This document shows, piece after piece, positions 1 through 5,917 of a DNA stretch of 12,744 nucleotides. The DNA is taken from contig JAHZAR010000070.1 of assembly GCA_019423835.1 (NCBI GenBank), positions 2,038 through 14,781 on the forward strand. Direction: 5' to 3'. Source of the DNA: Clostridiales bacterium. Lineage in GTDB: Bacteria; Bacillota; Clostridia; Lachnospirales; Lachnospiraceae. The notes below the pieces were generated by a model, which made no database searches, was not told the DNA's origin, and saw only the letters and a list, made by a program, of their open reading frames with translations. The translations under genes and the position numbers were made by a program. The number at the start of each line of letters is the position of its first letter. Position 1 is the first letter of the stretch.

Positions 1-615
1 GAGCTTCTGGCTGATGGAAAGCATATGGCGTTTTCAGCGGCTTACGGGGCTATGGCAAGCTATTATACGGCGACAAATGGGGATGTCCCTTATATTTACC
101 CGTCTAATAAGCTGCTGAATGCGGATGGGGCTGTATTGGCGGACGGTACGGAGATTACTCTGGATCAGCCTCAGGCGGCCACCCTGAACGGAGATGGAAT
201 TGTAACGGCTGTCAATGACGGTGGCTGGAGAAGCTGGGGAAATAATACGGGATGCTACCCGGAAAACACGGATCCGAAGGATTATCGGATTGGCTGCCGC
301 CGGATGTTCTCATTTGTGGCGAATTATTTTATCCGGCAGTATCAGCAGAGACTTGACGGTTCGATGAACCGCCGGATGATTGATGATATTATCAACAGCT
401 TTAATATCTGGGGGAACAGTCTGGTGAGCCTGGGTATGTGCGCCGGCCTGAGGATGGAGTATGACGAGGCGGAAAACAGCAATGAAGAGCTCCTGAACGG
501 ACATGTGAAGGTAAATATTTTCCTGGCTCCTTATACGCCGATGGAATATATCCAGGCATCGGAAGAGTTCGATATGACAACCCTGCAGGCCACGATTGTG
601 GGAGAGGAGGCATAG
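1..615 (+). CDS. FI: Phage tail sheath protein, C-terminal part (5' end outside window)
   Basis: This is the C-terminal part of the contractile tail sheath subunit, which polymerises around the tail tube and contracts to drive it through the host envelope. The reading frame is open from the first base, so the gene is truncated by the window edge; ATG 25 is internal. Recognition rests on the P2 FI/gp18-type C-terminal domain: an IGCRRMFSFVANYFIRQYQ segment, then a helix around RRMIDDIINSFNIWGNSLV and a closing beta region (VKVNIFLAPYTPMEYIQ) ending in an acidic tail. In this family the C-terminal strand takes part in the mesh linking neighbouring sheath subunits. The tail tube gene follows three bases after the stop, the usual sheath-tube order. 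Family assignment is from recognition, not a search. Confidence 0.93.
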   Translation, partial: ELLADGKHMAFSAAYGAMASYYTATNGDVPYIYPSNKLLNADGAVLADGTEITLDQPQAATLNGDGIVTAVNDGGWRSWGNNTGCYPENTDPKDYRIGCRRMFSFVANYFIRQYQQRLDGSMNRRMIDDIINSFNIWGNSLVSLGMCAGLRMEYDEAENSNEELLNGHVKVNIFLAPYTPMEYIQASEEFDMTTLQATIVGEEA

Positions 616-618
616 TGT

Positions 619-1134
619 ATGAAGATACCGCAGGTGATTAACCGTTTTAACATGTACAAAAACGGAAGTAAACTGGTGGGCGTTTCCGGGGAGGTGTCCC
701 TTCCGGAAATCACCCATCTGACGGACACCATTGAAGGCGCCGGGACAGGAGGAAATCTGGAGATCCCGGTAATTGGGCTTCTTGACACAATGGACATGGA
801 AATCCCTTACGTTACGTTAAGCAAAGAGGCTTTTGCGATGATGGATCCAGGGGAGAGTACGGATCTGATGTTAAGCGGCGCGATTCAGTGCATGGACAGC
901 GGGACGGGGAAAGTAGGATATTCCCAGTTCAGCGTGGCAGTCAGAGGGCTGGTGAAGGCGTTTTCTCCCGGTTCGGCAAAGGCAGGGGCAAAGATGGAGT
1001 CGAAGGTGACTCTGAGCCTGAGTTATTACAAGATTGTGATTGACGGCACAACGATGCTGGAGATCGATAAGCTCAACGGCGTGTATATCGTAAATGGAAA
1101 AGATGTGCTGAAGGAAGTCAGAAACATGTGCTAA
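619..1134 (+). CDS. FII: Phage major tail tube protein
   Basis: This 171-residue protein matches the size and layout of the P2 FII tail tube family, which forms the rigid inner tube inside the sheath. The N-terminus (MKIPQVINRFNMYKNGSKLV) and the stretch around residues 30-60 (LPEITHLTDTIEGAGTGGNL) are typical of the family, as is the C-terminal part ending in a strand before an IDKLNGVYIVNGKDVL segment. The start is set by a strong GGAGGAGG-type ribosome binding site at 603-610 inside the end of the sheath gene. The gene lies directly between sheath and tail chaperone, as in P2-like phages. Nothing appears broken. Confidence 0.93.
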   Translation: MKIPQVINRFNMYKNGSKLVGVSGEVSLPEITHLTDTIEGAGTGGNLEIPVIGLLDTMDMEIPYVTLSKEAFAMMDPGESTDLMLSGAIQCMDSGTGKVGYSQFSVAVRGLVKAFSPGSAKAGAKMESKVTLSLSYYKIVIDGTTMLEIDKLNGVYIVNGKDVLKEVRNMC

Positions 1135-1143
1135 GGAGGCAGT

Positions 1144-1506
1144 ATGGAGGAGAAAAGGACAGAAAAACAGGAGACGGCGGTTCAGGAAGAAGCGGCTCCG
1201 AAAAGGAAAAATGACTGGAAGGTGATCCGGCTGTCGAAGGCGGTCATGCATATGGGAAATCCAGTGCGGGAGCTGGACTTAACAGGTCTTGACAGCCTTA
1301 CGCTTGATGATATGACGGAGCTTTACAATTTGTATGAAGAACTTGGGGGAACCGGCACAATCATGCAGGAATCCTCCCTTTTATTTGCCAAACTGGTAAC
1401 GCAGCGCCTTACAGGGCTTACCATGGAAACTCTGGGGCAGATCCCGGCTAAGGATGCGGTGAAGCTGAAAAACAGGCTGTACCGTTTTTTCTACATGTCG
1501 GTATAG
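1144..1506 (+). CDS. E: Tail assembly chaperone, short form (gpE-like)
   Basis: This 120-residue protein sits between the tail tube and the tape measure, the place of the paired tail assembly chaperones (E/E' in P2, G/GT in lambda), which bind the tape measure protein during tail assembly and are not usually part of the finished tail. A charged, probably disordered N-terminus of about 25 residues (rich in E and K) precedes a helical domain with the segment LDSLTLDDMTELYNLYEELG, a usual gpE-type pattern. The start is set by AAGGAGG at 1133-1139. The last codons contain an in-frame T TTT TTC heptamer just seven codons before the stop-proximal end, so a fraction of ribosomes should shift into the downstream E' frame. 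Family placement is by size, order and motif pattern. Confidence 0.85.
   Translation: MEEKRTEKQETAVQEEAAPKRKNDWKVIRLSKAVMHMGNPVRELDLTGLDSLTLDDMTELYNLYEELGGTGTIMQESSLLFAKLVTQRLTGLTMETLGQIPAKDAVKLKNRLYRFFYMSV
1485..1491 (+). other. -1 ribosomal frameshift slippery heptamer T TTT TTC
   Basis: The heptamer TTTTTTC is in the correct phase for X XXY YYZ slippage. The zero-frame codons are TTT (1486-1488) and TTC (1489-1491), and both Phe tRNAs can re-pair with TTT after moving back one base. The E stop codon lies only 12 bases downstream. P2 uses a T TTT TTG site at the same point between E and E'. A weak downstream stimulator may exist: 8 bases at 1521-1528 are exactly complementary to 1621-1628. 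Confidence 0.82.
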
Positions 1507-1679
1507 GCGGCGTATCAAAGATCCCGGAAGCGAGGAAGGCCTGTGTATTTGCGGCTAAGTATGCGAATACAGGACTAGATTATTTTTACAGCCTGCCTCT
1601 CAGACGCCTGCACCTGATGATCCGGGATATTTCGGAGGCGGCTGAGGCAGAAAGGAGGAGACGCCGTGGCAAAGGGTAA
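1491..1679 (+). CDS. E': E' extension, made by -1 frameshift from the tail chaperone gene
   Basis: A 62-codon open stretch in the -1 frame relative to E continues from the slip site to the TAA at 1677-1679. It has no credible start or ribosome binding site of its own, so it is best read as the C-terminal part of an E+E' fusion of about 178 residues (116 from E, 62 from E'). The peptide contains KIPEARKACVFAAKYANTG, then YFYSLPLRRLHLMIRDI and an Arg-rich end. A short helical domain with a Leu-Pro-Leu motif is typical of the T parts of tail chaperones. The last 14 bases overlap the tape measure start. In lambda and P2 the fused form binds the tape measure. Frameshifting itself is inferred. Confidence 0.8.
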   Translation, partial: LHVGIGGVSKIPEARKACVFAAKYANTGLDYFYSLPLRRLHLMIRDISEAAEAERRRRRGKG

Positions 1680-4600
1680 AAACTATGAGCTGAAGGTCCA
1701 GATCGGCGGCGGAGTAGACAGCTCTTTTGATAAGGCTTTTACGAAGGCGGAGAAGGAACTTACGAATCTGTACCGGTTTTCCAAGAGAACCAACCAGACT
1801 TATTTAAGCAGCATTAATAAGATGGATGCCCTTGCCAACCGGACGTTTTCGATGGCGGCGAAGGGAGCGGCGGCAGCCTCTGCCGGGATAGCGGGAGGGC
1901 TGGCGGCAGCTACTATGGCCGGTTCCAGTTTTGAGGCTCAGATGAGTACGGTGCAGGCCATCTCCCAGGCATCAGAGGCTGACATGGTACGGCTGAACGC
2001 ACTGGCCAAGCAGATGGGGATTGAGACGAAATTCTCGGCCACGGAAGCGGGACAGGGGCTGGAATATATGGCTATGGCCGGCTGGGATGTGGATTCGATG
2101 CTGGCCGGTCTTCCGGGGATTATGAACCTGGCGGCCGCCTCCGGGGAGGATCTGGGGCAGGTGTCAGATATTGTGACTGATGCCATGACAGCTTTCGGAC
2201 TGGAGGCATCCCGGTCAGCGGAGTTTGCGGATGTGCTGGCCCAGGCGTCTGCCCGTTCTAATACGGACGTGGCCATGATGGGGGAAACCTTTAAGTATGT
2301 GGCTCCTGTGGCCGGGGCGCTGGGATTCAGCATTCAAGATACAGCCACGGCCATCGGCCTGATGGCCAACGCAGGAATTAAAAGCGAGCAGGCGGGAACC
2401 GCTCTGCGGGCGATGTTTACCCGGATGGTAAAGCCCACCGATGAGGTGGAGGCAGCTATGGAGCGCATTGGGCTCTCTGTCTCCAACTCAGACGGCAGTA
2501 TGCGCTCTCTGGATGAGATCCTGAGAGATCTGCGTGCAGGTTTTTCGGGCCTGTCCGAGTCAGCACGGGCCAGCACGGCGGCAAGCCTGGCCGGTCAGGA
2601 GGCCATGTCCGGAATGCTGGCTTTGATAGAAGCCAGTGACGAGGACTATGACAAGCTGTCGGAGGCAATCTACAATGCCAAGGGCGCGGCGGAAGAAATG
2701 GCTCAGGTGCGTATGGACAACCTGCAGGGAGATGCGACACTGCTTAAAAGCTCTCTGGAGGGAGCCGGCATTGCTGCCTATGAAGGGCTGAGAGAGCCGC
2801 TGAGAGAACTGACACAGACGGGGACAGAGTGGGTGAATACATTCACGGAAAACCTGGAGGAAGAACTGCCGACAATCAGAAGAACCGTGCAGGGGGCAGG
2901 AGAAGATTTGATGGAATTTGCTTCCCCCATCCTGGATTTGGGAGGATGGTTTTTAGAACACCCGGCTGTTATTTCCGGCGGCCTGGTGGGGATTGGTTCT
3001 GCCATGCTGACCTTTAAGGCGATTAAGGGAGCGACTTCTGCGGTCAAGCTGTTCGGCAAGCTGAGCGGCATGGTAGGAGCCTGGCCGGTGGCGGCTGCAG
3101 GTCTTGCGGTGGGCGGCATTGCCGGCATTACGGCAGCCATGAAGCAGGCGGCCAGAGAACGGGCAGTGAAGAACCTGTCGGAGCATTTTGGAGACGTGTC
3201 TCTATCCATCGAGGAACTGGGCGAAGCGGCCAGGCATGTGGTTGGCGACGGGCTTTTTGAAAGTATAGAGGCGATGGAATCCTCTGCGGGAAAGGCTGAA
3301 GGCTACTATCAGTCCATGAAGGACAGCCTGAAGGCGATCCAGAAAACGGAGTGGAAGCTGTCGATGGGGATCGAGCTTCAGGAGGGGGACGCTCAAGGGT
3401 ATGTTTCAGCGGTAGATACCTATGTGCAGAACGCTCAGGATTATATCAGTGAAAAAGGATATGAGTTAAATCTGGCGGTTGACCTGGTTTTCGGGGAATC
3501 GGGACAGGAGTTTTCAGAGGACAGCGGGGCGTTCTATCAAGCGCTTCTGGAACAGCTTGCGCCCCTAAAGGAAAATATCAGCAGTGTTCTTCAGGATATT
3601 ACAGAAAACGGTCTGACACTGGATAAGCAGAAAATTGTGAACGACTATCTGGGGCAGATGGCAGAAATTACTTCCATGATCACGGAAGCGGAAAATGCCG
3701 CAAAACTGCAGATGATTCAAGGAAAGTTTGCAGGAGCTGCTCTGGATGCTGATTCATTTCAAAACTTGCAAACGGAAATAGCGGATTATACGGAACAGGC
3801 GATTGCAGCCACAGATGATTCAACAGAGAAGATTCTTGCAAGTCTGAACACACAGCGTATTGCCTGGGAACAGGGTCTGACAGATGCAAACGGAGAGAGG
3901 ATCGGGCTCTCGCCGGAGGAATTTGAAACCGAGAGAGAACGTGCCATTCAGGGGGGCTATGAGAAAAGGGCTGAGACGATCTTAAACGGCCAGCAGGCTA
4001 TGGTCGACACCATTATGGCAACTTATGGGGACGAGATTGAGCCAGTACTTGAAGCAGTAAATCAAAAGCTGGATGAAAAAGTCAGGGAGGTAATGGAAAA
4101 TCCCCATAACATGCTTCCTGAGGATTTCATGCAGGAACTTCAATGGGCGATTGATGAAGCTATGGCCGAAGCCGAGCTTCCCAGTGACGCCCAGGACGCT
4201 CTGGAAATGCTGGTTAAAGGGATGGAACCAAGCGAAGAACAGATGACTCAGCTCATTAATCAGATGAAACAGTCCGGACAGGCTGTTCCACAGGCTTTTT
4301 TGGAAGGAATGCAGAGTATTGACATGATTCGGGCCGCATCTGGAGACGAGGAAGGGCTGTGGGGAATGGTTGGCCAGATTATTGCGGAAAGTCCGGAGCA
4401 AGCTCTTGTCCTGGAGGCGGCCAGACAGCAGGGAGCTATGTTTCCGCAGGCTACGTTTGATGCAATAGAGGCCGAATATTCCAATTCAGATACAGTAGCT
4501 AAGCAGTTTTTAGAGCATCTGAAAAATTCTTTTGAGACAGGGATTGACGCGAATGTACCGGTTTCTGTTTCAATTAATACGATGATGACTCCAGAGGGAC

Positions 4601-5016
4601 AGGCGGCAGTTGGGAGGCTTCGGGAAAAAAATTTTGCAAAGAATCTTCCTGGCCACGCAGAAGGAGGTATTTTCGATACGCCTCACATCGCCATGTTTGC
4701 CGAGGACGGGCCGGAGGCTGTAGTGCCGTTAAACGGCAGCCGGGAGGCGCTATCTATCTGGCAGGAGGCCGGAAAGATTCTGGGAGCCTACGAAAAGGAC
4801 AGCTACAGCCGGATCTATGAATCAATTTCTGGTGAATGGCGGGAAAATGGGGAAACGGCTGTGGGAGGATATGGAGCGCCGGCGTTTCAGCCAGTTGTCA
4901 ATATTTATGGGAACGCCAGCCGGGAGGATGTTTCAGACGGATTAATGATGACGTTTGAAAAATGGAAGGAGTACATGGAACGGTATGAAGACGGCAAGCG
5001 GAGGGTGAGCTTTTAA
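1666..5016 (+). CDS. T: Phage tail tape measure protein, TP901 family
   Basis: This 1116-residue protein sets tail length and is expelled ahead of the DNA (or lost from a tailocin) on contraction. The start is GTG with AAAGGAGG about eight bases upstream; it overlaps the end of E'. In order: a charged helical N-terminus (about 1-60), an Ala/Gly-rich hydrophobic stretch (about 64-87), and the TP901 core (about 88-340), with hallmark segments SSFEAQMSTVQAISQ, KFSATEAGQGLEYMAMAGW and a VAPVAGALGFS-type motif. A second long hydrophobic region lies at about 428-494, then a long helical, coiled-coil-like middle. The C-terminus (about 995-1022) carries the family motif GHAEGGIFDTPHIAMFAEDG followed by PEAVVPL. 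Members of this family vary in length with the tail. No frameshift or stop breaks the frame. Confidence 0.95.
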   Translation: MAKGKNYELKVQIGGGVDSSFDKAFTKAEKELTNLYRFSKRTNQTYLSSINKMDALANRTFSMAAKGAAAASAGIAGGLAAATMAGSSFEAQMSTVQAISQASEADMVRLNALAKQMGIETKFSATEAGQGLEYMAMAGWDVDSMLAGLPGIMNLAAASGEDLGQVSDIVTDAMTAFGLEASRSAEFADVLAQASARSNTDVAMMGETFKYVAPVAGALGFSIQDTATAIGLMANAGIKSEQAGTALRAMFTRMVKPTDEVEAAMERIGLSVSNSDGSMRSLDEILRDLRAGFSGLSESARASTAASLAGQEAMSGMLALIEASDEDYDKLSEAIYNAKGAAEEMAQVRMDNLQGDATLLKSSLEGAGIAAYEGLREPLRELTQTGTEWVNTFTENLEEELPTIRRTVQGAGEDLMEFASPILDLGGWFLEHPAVISGGLVGIGSAMLTFKAIKGATSAVKLFGKLSGMVGAWPVAAAGLAVGGIAGITAAMKQAARERAVKNLSEHFGDVSLSIEELGEAARHVVGDGLFESIEAMESSAGKAEGYYQSMKDSLKAIQKTEWKLSMGIELQEGDAQGYVSAVDTYVQNAQDYISEKGYELNLAVDLVFGESGQEFSEDSGAFYQALLEQLAPLKENISSVLQDITENGLTLDKQKIVNDYLGQMAEITSMITEAENAAKLQMIQGKFAGAALDADSFQNLQTEIADYTEQAIAATDDSTEKILASLNTQRIAWEQGLTDANGERIGLSPEEFETERERAIQGGYEKRAETILNGQQAMVDTIMATYGDEIEPVLEAVNQKLDEKVREVMENPHNMLPEDFMQELQWAIDEAMAEAELPSDAQDALEMLVKGMEPSEEQMTQLINQMKQSGQAVPQAFLEGMQSIDMIRAASGDEEGLWGMVGQIIAESPEQALVLEAARQQGAMFPQATFDAIEAEYSNSDTVAKQFLEHLKNSFETGIDANVPVSVSINTMMTPEGQAAVGRLREKNFAKNLPGHAEGGIFDTPHIAMFAEDGPEAVVPLNGSREALSIWQEAGKILGAYEKDSYSRIYESISGEWRENGETAVGGYGAPAFQPVVNIYGNASREDVSDGLMMTFEKWKEYMERYEDGKRRVSF

Positions 5017-5042
5017 AAGGAGAGAGGAAAAACCTCTCTCCT
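5015..5042 (-). terminator. Intrinsic terminator of the leftward cassette
   Basis: A perfect 10-bp stem (AGGAGAGAGG with CCTCTCTCCT) encloses a five-base loop at 5018-5042. Read on the minus strand, the stem is followed by a short run of T (5017-5015, continuing the last stem T). It begins seven bases past the stop codon of the XRE gene. Read on the plus strand it has no T run, so it should not stop tape measure transcripts efficiently. The short U-tract makes efficiency uncertain. Confidence 0.65.
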
Positions 5043-5048
5043 GGCGGC

Positions 5049-5243
5049 TTATTCCGTGTCGGTGGTGTTCCGGCACAGCTCATCCAGCGTAACCTGCAGA
5101 GCATCGGCCAGCTTGATAGCGGTGTCTACCTTGCATCGGTCGAAGCGTTCGATGTCCTCGATGGTACGTTTTGGGACGTCTGCCAGCTCTGACAGGGCGC
5201 GAATACTTAATGATTTTTCATTCCTGATTTTTTTTAAATTCAT
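5049..5243 (-). CDS. Small XRE/Cro-type HTH transcriptional regulator
   Basis: This 64-residue protein is almost only a DNA-binding domain. It has a first helix (MNLKKIRNEKSLS), a helix-turn-helix spanning IRALSELADVPKRTIEDIE, and two packing helices with the family pattern TAIKLADALQVTLDELC. Proteins of this type bind short palindromes as dimers. It has no extra sensing or peptidase domain, and no RecA-type autocleavage region. The start is fixed by AGGAGG (complement of 5251-5256) seven bases upstream. It is the last gene of a minus-strand operon of three genes embedded in the tail operon, 14 bases after the 30-residue membrane peptide. The natural target is the 16-bp palindrome in the operon's own promoter (5560-5575), giving autorepression; this link is inferred. 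Confidence 0.9.
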   Translation of the reverse strand: MNLKKIRNEKSLSIRALSELADVPKRTIEDIERFDRCKVDTAIKLADALQVTLDELCRNTTDTE

Positions 5244-5257
5244 GGTATAACCTCCTG

Positions 5258-5350
5258 TTAAGTGAATAGTAGAATCAGACCAACCACAATGATAACAAGC
5301 CAGATGACAGAGGCAAGTAACGAAAGAATGCTGATTACTGTTTTTTTCAT
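5258..5350 (-). CDS. 30-residue single-helix membrane peptide (unrecognised)
   Basis: The minus strand encodes MKKTVISILSLLASVIWLVI followed by ten more mostly hydrophobic residues (IVVGLILLFT) and TAA. Two lysines precede an uninterrupted hydrophobic segment of about 25 residues, so a single membrane helix with the N-terminus inside the cell is expected. I do not recognise the family. The size and layout resemble type I toxins and small regulatory membrane peptides. It lies between the 37-residue peptide and the XRE gene, 14 bases upstream of the latter, so the two are probably co-transcribed. The upstream sequence shows no clear ribosome binding site, which weakens the call. In its favour is the clean lysine-then-hydrophobic design ending right at the next gene's ribosome binding site. 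Confidence 0.55.
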   Translation of the reverse strand: MKKTVISILSLLASVIWLVIIVVGLILLFT

Positions 5351-5386
5351 ATTGCTTAAAAAATGGTGATATGATATATTTTAGGT

Positions 5387-5404
5387 GGGGAGGTTTCCCT
5401 CCCC
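5387..5404. other. GC-rich hairpin between the two small peptide genes
   Basis: GGGGAGG and CCTCCCC form a perfect 7-bp stem around a four-base loop (TTTC). It lies seven bases downstream of the stop of the 37-residue peptide on the minus strand. No T run follows on either strand, so it is not a convincing terminator. It may protect the 3' end of a shorter transcript or reduce read-through into the 30-residue gene and repressor. Confidence 0.5.
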
Positions 5405-5410
5405 GGGTAA

Positions 5411-5524
5411 TTATTGGAGGCTTTCAACAATCATTTTGATGACTGCTAAAAGTGTTCCAATTTCTAAAGCGAGCTGGATAAGTGCTGAGACCACTTTTTT
5501 CAGCTCCTTTATTTTTTCCACCAT
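5411..5524 (-). CDS. 37-residue amphipathic/hydrophobic small protein (unrecognised)
   Basis: This is the first gene of the leftward cassette. A strong ribosome binding site (AAAGGAGGTGA, complement of 5533-5543) stands eight bases before the ATG, which is good support for translation despite the short length. The first ten residues (MVEKIKELKK) are highly charged. The rest (VVSALIQLALEIGTLLAVIK, then MIVESLQ) is hydrophobic with glutamates and a lysine spaced to give an amphipathic helix able to lie on or cross a membrane. I do not recognise the family. It could be a small toxin, a holin-like or membrane-potential effector, or a peptide that binds the neighbouring repressor. No signal peptide cleavage motif is apparent, and function is not assignable. 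Confidence 0.65.
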   Translation of the reverse strand: MVEKIKELKKVVSALIQLALEIGTLLAVIKMIVESLQ

Positions 5525-5553
5525 TTTTCTCTTCACCTCCTTTCGATGATTTA

Positions 5554-5582
5554 ATTATACCACGTTATAACGTGGAAGTCAA
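5554..5582 (-). promoter_or_regulatory. Leftward promoter of the peptide-XRE cassette
   Basis: Read on the minus strand: -35 TTGACT (5582-5577), a 17-base spacer, and -10 TATAAT (5559-5554). This is near the sigma-A consensus with ideal spacing. Transcription would start near 5547, a few bases before the ribosome binding site of the 37-residue peptide. The promoter points against the tail genes, so it can work in the prophage when late genes are silent. Confidence 0.85.
5560..5575. promoter_or_regulatory. 16-bp palindromic operator within the promoter spacer
   Basis: CCACGTTATAACGTGG is a perfect inverted repeat without a gap. It fills 16 of the 17 bases between the -35 and -10 boxes of the leftward promoter, so a bound dimer would block RNA polymerase. 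The XRE protein encoded at the end of the same transcript is the obvious candidate ligand. Sequence and position are seen; the binding partner is inferred. Confidence 0.78.
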
Positions 5583-5662
5583 GCGAAAAGTAAGGAAATT
5601 ATTTTAAATTTCAACGAAAAACTAAACTTTTTGAAAAATAAGAAGAAATAATTGACATAATG

Positions 5663-5694
5663 GAACGTCCTTCTACCGGAGGGACGTTCTTTTT
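5663..5694 (+). terminator. Rightward intrinsic terminator before gene X
   Basis: GAACGTCCTTC and GAGGGACGTTC pair into an 11-bp stem (one G-U) with a five-base loop, followed at once by TTTTT (5690-5694). This is a good plus-strand intrinsic terminator placed 20 bases before the ATG of tail gene X. It would cut the late tail transcript between tape measure and X unless it is read through or antiterminated. A possible promoter just upstream (TTGAAA 5631, CATAAT 5655, 18-base spacer) would start inside the stem and so escape it; that promoter is weakly supported. Confidence 0.75.
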
Positions 5695-5713
5695 ATGGAA
5701 AAAAGGAGGGGAC

Positions 5714-5917
5714 ATGAAGCAGTACAGGACGATCCAGGGGGATACCTGGGATCTGATTGCCAAAAAGCAGTACGGCGATGAAAAGAAGCTGGACATCTTG
5801 ATGATGAACAATTTTTCCCTGCTGAACTATGTGGTATTCCCAGCTGGGATTGTAGTTGACATCCCGGAACTGAGTGATGAAGAACAGCGGGGGTGGCCGG
5901 AATGGAGGAGAAAATGA
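5714..5917 (+). CDS. X: Phage tail protein X, LysM-like
   Basis: This 67-residue protein consists of one LysM-like fold: an N-terminal strand (MKQYRTIQGDTWDLIAKKQY), a helix-turn-helix region (residues about 20-45), and the closing LysM element FPAGIVVDIPEL. It corresponds to P2 gpX / Phage_tail_X, a small tail protein that in related systems helps position the hub and tape measure end. The ATG at 5714 is chosen because AAAAGGAGGGG precedes it. An in-frame ATG at 5660 lies inside the terminator region and has no ribosome binding site. Its stop TGA overlaps the start of the next gene (ATGA at 5914-5917), so the two are translationally coupled. Confidence 0.88.
   Translation: MKQYRTIQGDTWDLIAKKQYGDEKKLDILMMNNFSLLNYVVFPAGIVVDIPELSDEEQRGWPEWRRK

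Noticed and set aside
1938..4484. Several minus-strand frames across the tape measure gene
   Set aside because: They are antisense shadows of a continuous, well-recognised protein, without ribosome binding sites or recognisable domains.
5056..5250. Plus-strand frame of 64 codons opposite the XRE gene
   Set aside because: It is the mirror of a well-recognised HTH protein, with no ribosome binding site and a low-complexity Ser-rich product.
5352..5380. Rightward promoter TTGCTT-17-TATATT making an antisense RNA to the 37-residue peptide
   Set aside because: Both boxes are weak and AT-rich chance matches are common here; no terminator for a short RNA follows.
5387..5404. The GC-rich hairpin as an intrinsic terminator
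   Set aside because: No T run follows on either strand; kept only as a hairpin.
5652..5657. TTGACA as -35 box of a rightward promoter before X
   Set aside because: No -10-like hexamer is found 16-18 bases downstream; that place is the terminator loop.
5660..5713. Longer start for gene X at ATG 5660
   Set aside because: It lies at the base of the terminator stem and has no ribosome binding site; AAAAGGAGGGG sits just before ATG 5714.
5611..5811. Minus-strand frame upstream of the leftward promoter
   Set aside because: It runs antisense to gene X, has no ribosome binding site, and its product shows no recognisable pattern.
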